Below are positions 59,756 through 64,000 of a stretch of DNA of 64,000 nt, one piece after another. Below the pieces are notes generated by a model. That model was not told the DNA's origin, did no database searches, and saw nothing but the letters and a program-made list of their open reading frames with translations. Position 1 is the first letter of the stretch. The number at the start of each line of letters is the position of its first letter. This DNA is from Acinetobacter lwoffii (GTDB taxonomy: Bacteria > Pseudomonadota > Gammaproteobacteria > Pseudomonadales > Moraxellaceae), in contig NZ_CP059081.1 of assembly GCF_015602705.1 (NCBI RefSeq), positions 567,702 to 631,701 on the forward strand. Direction: 5' to 3'. The translations under genes and the position numbers were made by a program.

Positions 59756-61096
59756 TTACTCGATCTTTGACTGGATTTCAAACGCTTCCAGTGGACGCTG
59801 AAATTGTTGGGCCTGTTTGCCCAGAATTTCCTCTAAAGGTAAATGCGCCTGTTTAATCAACTGTTCCAGTTTTTGTGGGGCAATTCGAATATGAAGATGC
59901 AGCTGGCCTTCATCATCATAATGTTCTGACTGGATCACATTCAGATCATAGAGCTGGTTACGCAGCTTGCCATAAGCGGGTTTCAGGATTAAATCGAAGG
60001 ATTGCAGTTTCCCCATCAAGGATTCATGTACCGCTTTACGCAGCAGATCGATACCTTCGCCACTATGTGCCGAAACATAAACCCGTTCCGGTTCGCCCGG
60101 ACGTCGATAAATAATTTTGGCTTCTTCACCGCTACAGTCAATTTTGTTATAAACCTGCAGGATCGGAACATCGGCACCAATTTCTTTCAGCACTTTTTCT
60201 ACAGCTTCAATCTGCTCCAGCATTTCTGGGCTGCTTGAATCAATGACATGCAGTAACAGCGTGGCTTCTACGGTTTCCTCCAAAGTTGCTTTAAAGGATT
60301 CAACCAGCGAATGGGAAAGGTTACGGACAAAACCTACCGTATCGGCCAGTACCAGATTGCCAATCCCATCCCATTCCAGACGCCGTAAAGTAGGGTCCAA
60401 AGTGGCAAACAGCTGATCGGCTGCATAGACATCGCTGTTGGCGAGTAAGTTAAACAGGGTCGACTTGCCTGCATTGGTATAGCCGACTAAAGATACTGTT
60501 GGAACAGCCGCTTTTTGACGGGCTACACGACCTTGCATCCGGGTTTGGCGGACTTTATCAATGCGTGCCTTGAGCTGTCCCATACGGATACGCAGCAAGC
60601 GACGGTCCGTTTCCAGCAGGGTTTCACCGGGACCACGTAAACCAATCCCGCCTTTCTGACTGTCGAGATTGCCACGACTACGAATTAAACGTGAAGATAA
60701 ATGTTGTAGCTGTGCCAGTTCGACTTGCAGCTTACCTTCATAGGTACGGGCACGCTGGGCAAAAATATCCAGAATCAGTTCAGTACGATCGACCACGCGG
60801 CATTTGATCACCTGTTCCAGATTTCGGGCTTGGGCTGGGGTCAGGGCATGGTCAAAAATGACCAGATTGGCCTCCAGCTCTTCAACACGTTCAGCGATTT
60901 CTTCTGCCTTGCCGGAGCCGATAAAAAATTTGGCATCGGGTTTCACCCGCTGAGCATAAATATGTTCCAGAATTTCAGCATCTGCAGACTGAGCCAGCAA
61001 ACGAAACTCTTCAGCATCAAGGTCATCCAGCATTTGTACGCTGACACTCACCAGAATGACGCGCTCTTTCCCTCGATGTTGTTGTAAATATTCCAC
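59756..61096 (-). CDS. hflX: GTPase HflX
   Basis: Ribosome-splitting GTPase that rescues stalled 50S-70S complexes. The 446-residue protein has the HflX N-terminal domain (DHALTPAQARNLEQ), a central helical coiled coil (RGNLDSQKGGIGLRGPGE), G1 GYTNAGKS (205-212), DTVGF (G3) and NKID (G4). The start is GTG at 61096, with GGAG about 12 nt upstream; no ATG gives the same N-terminus. hfq and hflK/C are not nearby. Confidence 0.95.
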   Translation of the reverse strand: MEYLQQHRGKERVILVSVSVQMLDDLDAEEFRLLAQSADAEILEHIYAQRVKPDAKFFIGSGKAEEIAERVEELEANLVIFDHALTPAQARNLEQVIKCRVVDRTELILDIFAQRARTYEGKLQVELAQLQHLSSRLIRSRGNLDSQKGGIGLRGPGETLLETDRRLLRIRMGQLKARIDKVRQTRMQGRVARQKAAVPTVSLVGYTNAGKSTLFNLLANSDVYAADQLFATLDPTLRRLEWDGIGNLVLADTVGFVRNLSHSLVESFKATLEETVEATLLLHVIDSSSPEMLEQIEAVEKVLKEIGADVPILQVYNKIDCSGEEAKIIYRRPGEPERVYVSAHSGEGIDLLRKAVHESLMGKLQSFDLILKPAYGKLRNQLYDLNVIQSEHYDDEGQLHLHIRIAPQKLEQLIKQAHLPLEEILGKQAQQFQRPLEAFEIQSKIE

Positions 61097-61173
61097 TCAG
61101 GCCAATCTCCACTTGAAAACTTTAGTGTAGTTGAAAAAGGGCTGTGCAGATACTGAATTAGCGCCGCTTTGGT

Positions 61174-61305
61174 TTAAAGTGCGCTGATAAACAGTTGTGC
61201 AAGTGTTACCAGTACCACGGCATAGATGAAGGTGCCGCCCAAAATATATTTGAGCATTTGTAAAGGCTGAGGTGTGTCGTTCGCGGGCTGGGTTTGATCT
61301 GGCAT
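61174..61305 (-). CDS. Small membrane protein of 43 residues
   Basis: An ORF read from ATG 61305 encodes MPDQTQPANDTPQPLQMLKY then one membrane helix (GGTFIYAVVLVTLAQLFISA, about 23-42). AAGGAT lies about 8 nt before the ATG. It stops 77 bp upstream of hflX on the same strand. The composition (polar head, single helix, few residues after it) is typical of real small inner-membrane proteins. No family recognised. Confidence 0.58.
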   Translation of the reverse strand: MPDQTQPANDTPQPLQMLKYILGGTFIYAVVLVTLAQLFISAL

Positions 61306-61494
61306 GGCTACGATCCTTTTCAATCTAATATTTCGATAGTTTTAGTTTGAATGATTTTTTAATCCAATTAAAATTGAAGATATAGATGCTATTGGTCGAT
61401 TTTTATTATCAATGCAAGTTGCGAATGAACAGTATAGAATGAGTTTAATTCGTGGATATTCCCTGTATCTCGCTTAGGATTTAATGACGTTTTT

Positions 61495-62304
61495 ATGAAT
61501 TCAACTGTACAAAACCAGACTCCAGATATCGAAGGCTTGGCCAAGTTTTTTCTGTATAGCCGGAAAATTACCGCCTCATTGGCCACCATCAGTGAGGGGT
61601 TTTATTTGGTTTTTCGTCATGGCTTATATAAAAATCCGAATAACCCGACCAATACGCGCTATGTGCAACATTTTTGCCGCCAGTTATGCAAAGTATTCAA
61701 TATCGAAGTGCAGGTACATGGCGAGATTCCGCGTGAACCCGCCTTATGGGTCAGTAACCATGTGTCCTGGCTCGATATTGCAGTTCTGGGTTCAGGGGCA
61801 CGCGTATTTTTTCTGGCGAAAGCAGAAATTGAGAACTGGCCAATTCTAGGCAAATTGGCCAAGGGTGGGGGTACCTTATTTATTAAACGTGGTTCAGGAG
61901 ATTCCGTCAGGATTCGTGAACAAATTACCGGTTTCCTGAAACAGAATATTCCGGTGCTGTTCTTTCCTGAAGCGACGACTTCTGATGGGCGAGCCATCAA
62001 AAAAGTGCATGGCCGGATTTTAGGCGCCGCGATTGAAGCGCAGCGTCCTGTACAAATCTGTCTGATTTGTTATGTGAATCAGCAGGGCGAACTGGATATG
62101 GTTGCGCCGTTTGTCAATGACATCAGTTTTGCCGCCCATGTCAAAAAAGTACTGGAAATGCCGCAAGTCATTGCACATTTAGTGGCTTTACCTGCAATTG
62201 CCACTGAAGGGCATACGGTTGAAAGCCTCACCCGTGTGGTCCAGGAAAAAATGCAGACTGGCCTGGTTGAACTTCAGTCACGGGTATTAAAAAAGCCTCA
62301 ATAA
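61495..62304 (+). CDS. 1-acyl-sn-glycerol-3-phosphate acyltransferase (PlsC-like)
   Basis: Lysophospholipid acyltransferase family. The 269-residue protein has the catalytic NHVSWLD motif (His89, Asp94), the glycerol-phosphate site FPEATTSDG and GGGTLFIKRGSGD. A hydrophobic segment near 30-45 probably associates it with the membrane. Whether it is the main PlsC or an ornithine/lysolipid variant cannot be told. A terminator follows. Confidence 0.87.
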   Translation: MNSTVQNQTPDIEGLAKFFLYSRKITASLATISEGFYLVFRHGLYKNPNNPTNTRYVQHFCRQLCKVFNIEVQVHGEIPREPALWVSNHVSWLDIAVLGSGARVFFLAKAEIENWPILGKLAKGGGTLFIKRGSGDSVRIREQITGFLKQNIPVLFFPEATTSDGRAIKKVHGRILGAAIEAQRPVQICLICYVNQQGELDMVAPFVNDISFAAHVKKVLEMPQVIAHLVALPAIATEGHTVESLTRVVQEKMQTGLVELQSRVLKKPQ

Positions 62305-62315
62305 GAGGCTTTTTT
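62289..62315. terminator. Bidirectional terminator
   Basis: AAAAAAGCCTC/GAGGCTTTTTT with a 5-nt loop between converging genes. Confidence 0.88.
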
Positions 62316-62340
62316 ATGGTTTCTGTTCAAAGAATCCAGC

Positions 62341-63975
62341 TTACATAAAACCTTCAATTGGCAGCCAAGACACCAGTTTAAGGCTAGCTTTCTGATACCA
62401 TTTCATTTTTGGTTCTTTGGTAAACGTTTGAACGTCACCATTGGCTTTCTTGATTTTCCAGTTAATGTTCTGATTCGCATCCAGCACCAGCTTATAAGCA
62501 TATTTACTCAGATTTTTGTCCATGGTGTCGTGTACTGCACGTGCCAAAGACGGACTGTTTAGCAATACGCCAATTTCAGTATTTAGATAAGCTGAACGCG
62601 GATCAAAGTTAAAGGAACCAATAAACACCTGTTTTTGATCCAGTGCCATCAACTTGGCATGCAGGCTAGAACGACTCAATCCTTTCAGGCTGACTTTAGC
62701 TTTTTTCGAAATTTCCTCAGTATTGGCATTTAGGTGATTAGCTTCTGGCGCTGCCAAGAACTCATACAGCTGCACCCCATTTTCCAATAGATCCTGACGA
62801 TATTTGGCATAAAAGGCATGCACCACGGCAACGTCGTTGGCCTTAAAAGAGTTGGTCAGGACGCGAACCTTGATATTCTCATTCGCCAGTTTCTTTAAAC
62901 GGTCTGCACCAATTTTTTCCGGGACAAAATAGGCAGAGACAATATCGACACTTTGTTCAGGTTTTTCCAGGCGCTGTAATAACTGGAAATTCAGGTGTTC
63001 TTCGGTTTTGGCCTTGGCTTTGATTTTGCTCGGTGGATCTTTGACCACTTCAGCTTCCACCCAATCCAGCTGAATGTTTTGTTCCAGCCATTGGTCAAAG
63101 ACTCTGGAACGATTGGCCAGATCCAGATAATTTTGAGTCGCTGGATCCTGACTATGGGTTTCTAGCTGTTCTTTTAAGCTTGGAAAACGTAAGCCATGAT
63201 GCCGTGGATTCACCACCTCTTGTACCGGATAGGCATAATCATCATTCCAGTATTCATCGAAGGAATGAATGATTTCATCCGATGCTGCACCGACCAGCAT
63301 CACATCGACATCAGAGAACTGATAGCTTTCACTGACATTATAATACTGGTTACTCATATTGCGCCCGCCAATCAAGGCAATCTGGTTATCGGCAATAAAG
63401 CTTTTATTGTGCATGCGGCGGTTAATGCGCTTTAAATCCAGCACCATGTCCATGGCGCGGTATTTACGAAAGCGATAGGGATTATACAGTTTGACATCGA
63501 TATTTTGATGCTGGTTTAAGGCCAGATAAATCCCTTCCATTTTCTTGGCATTATTGTCATCCATCAGCAGGCGCACTTTTACGCCACGATCTGCTGCCTG
63601 AATAATCGCATGCAGAGCGAGGGCACCGATTCGGTCGTTATCCCAGATGTAATATTGTAGATCCAGACTGCGTTCCGCTTTATTAATCAGCTGAATCCGA
63701 GCAGCCAGTGCTTCAAGCGGATCATACAGCACGCGATAACCAGTCAACCCGATGTTCTGATCACGTAAAGGTTCAACAATTTGTGCCAGGCTGGTTTGCG
63801 AGGTATCCGTTTCAAATGCCATCTGGCTTGGCTGTTCGGTTTGCTTGGGTAAGGTGCTACATGCAGGTAGACCCAGAACCAGGCTACAGCTCAGTAAAAT
63901 GCCGGCTTTATAGCGATGAGTGCGTATAAAACTTGAGGATTGAAGGTGAACTTGATCGCGGGGAGCAGTGGCCAT
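62341..63975 (-). CDS. Phospholipase D family protein, cardiolipin-synthase-C-like lipoprotein
   Basis: 544 residues with two HKD catalytic motifs: His189-x-Lys191-x4-Asp196 (HNKSFIADNQIALIGGRN) and His439-x-Lys441-x4-Asp446 (HAKLMALDQKQVFIGSFN). The N-terminus carries a hydrophobic segment ending LGLPACS, a plausible lipobox with Cys39, after an unusually long n-region. Similar proteins are annotated ClsC-like or phospholipase D. It probably acts on phospholipids in the envelope. A start after the long n-region (a later Met) is not available, so the stated ATG stands. Confidence 0.87.
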   Translation of the reverse strand: MATAPRDQVHLQSSSFIRTHRYKAGILLSCSLVLGLPACSTLPKQTEQPSQMAFETDTSQTSLAQIVEPLRDQNIGLTGYRVLYDPLEALAARIQLINKAERSLDLQYYIWDNDRIGALALHAIIQAADRGVKVRLLMDDNNAKKMEGIYLALNQHQNIDVKLYNPYRFRKYRAMDMVLDLKRINRRMHNKSFIADNQIALIGGRNMSNQYYNVSESYQFSDVDVMLVGAASDEIIHSFDEYWNDDYAYPVQEVVNPRHHGLRFPSLKEQLETHSQDPATQNYLDLANRSRVFDQWLEQNIQLDWVEAEVVKDPPSKIKAKAKTEEHLNFQLLQRLEKPEQSVDIVSAYFVPEKIGADRLKKLANENIKVRVLTNSFKANDVAVVHAFYAKYRQDLLENGVQLYEFLAAPEANHLNANTEEISKKAKVSLKGLSRSSLHAKLMALDQKQVFIGSFNFDPRSAYLNTEIGVLLNSPSLARAVHDTMDKNLSKYAYKLVLDANQNINWKIKKANGDVQTFTKEPKMKWYQKASLKLVSWLPIEGFM

Positions 63976-64000
63976 ATAAGTCGAAGAATGAAAAATTAGA

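Overview
The window is a chromosomal segment of a gammaproteobacterium of the genus Acinetobacter. The 16S rRNA has the Acinetobacter pattern, and the gene set fits the genus: monomeric isocitrate dehydrogenase, GacS-type hybrid kinase, rlmD-relA, DUF1543/DUF2804 proteins, and low-GC intergenic DNA. The V1 and V3 region sequences look closer to the lwoffii/schindleri side of the genus than to A. baumannii, but this is from memory and not a species call. Most of the window is core genome. I see no prophage, transposase, CRISPR array or recognisable defence or secondary-metabolite cluster.

Layout: 1-2.0 kb holds the end of the pnt transhydrogenase operon and a repeat-rich intergenic region. 2.0-8 kb (minus) carries rsfS, a crotonase-GlxR-Hyi cluster and a large GacS/BarA-like hybrid kinase. 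8.3-14.6 kb (plus) carries cysM, a PolB-like exonuclease, rlmD, relA and a regulator with a degenerate S24 domain. 14.6-22.9 kb (minus) is the queuosine/Sec block queA ... tgt-yajC-secD-secF, in which a DUF3137-LemA pair and a third unrecognised gene sit between queA and tgt. A tRNA-Leu, icd, DUF1543, DUF2804, a metal-dependent hydrolase with a divergent AraC regulator, and an NhaC antiporter follow to 31.3 kb.

31.6-43.2 kb holds a tightly overlapping trpA-accD-folC-SPOR operon, a lipoprotein phosphatase-like gene, a 1-Cys peroxiredoxin, secA, a small secreted protein, argJ and nadA. 43.4-50.2 kb is the stable-RNA region: tRNA-Pro-Arg-His-Pro, then a complete rrn operon (16S, tRNA-Ile, tRNA-Ala, 23S, 5S) with visible promoters, processing stems and terminator. 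50.4-53.3 kb (minus) is rplM-rpsI and sspA-sspB plus a tail-anchored protein of unknown function. 53.6-56.3 kb is pdxA-rsmA-apaH. 56.4-58.6 kb is an array of four tandem DUF2147 secreted-protein paralogues, followed by a CidA/LrgB pair, hflX, a PlsC-type acyltransferase and a lipoprotein-like phospholipase D family protein.

The items most worth a second look are the four-copy DUF2147 array; the LemA/DUF3137 module inside the queA-tgt-sec neighbourhood; the regulator with a catalytically dead S24 fold and a 10-codon leader peptide; two unannotated small membrane proteins (39 and 43 aa); the nested inverted-repeat element after pntB; and hairpins in the secA and rplM leaders and between yajC and secD. 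None of these amounts to a clearly new multi-gene system on sequence alone.
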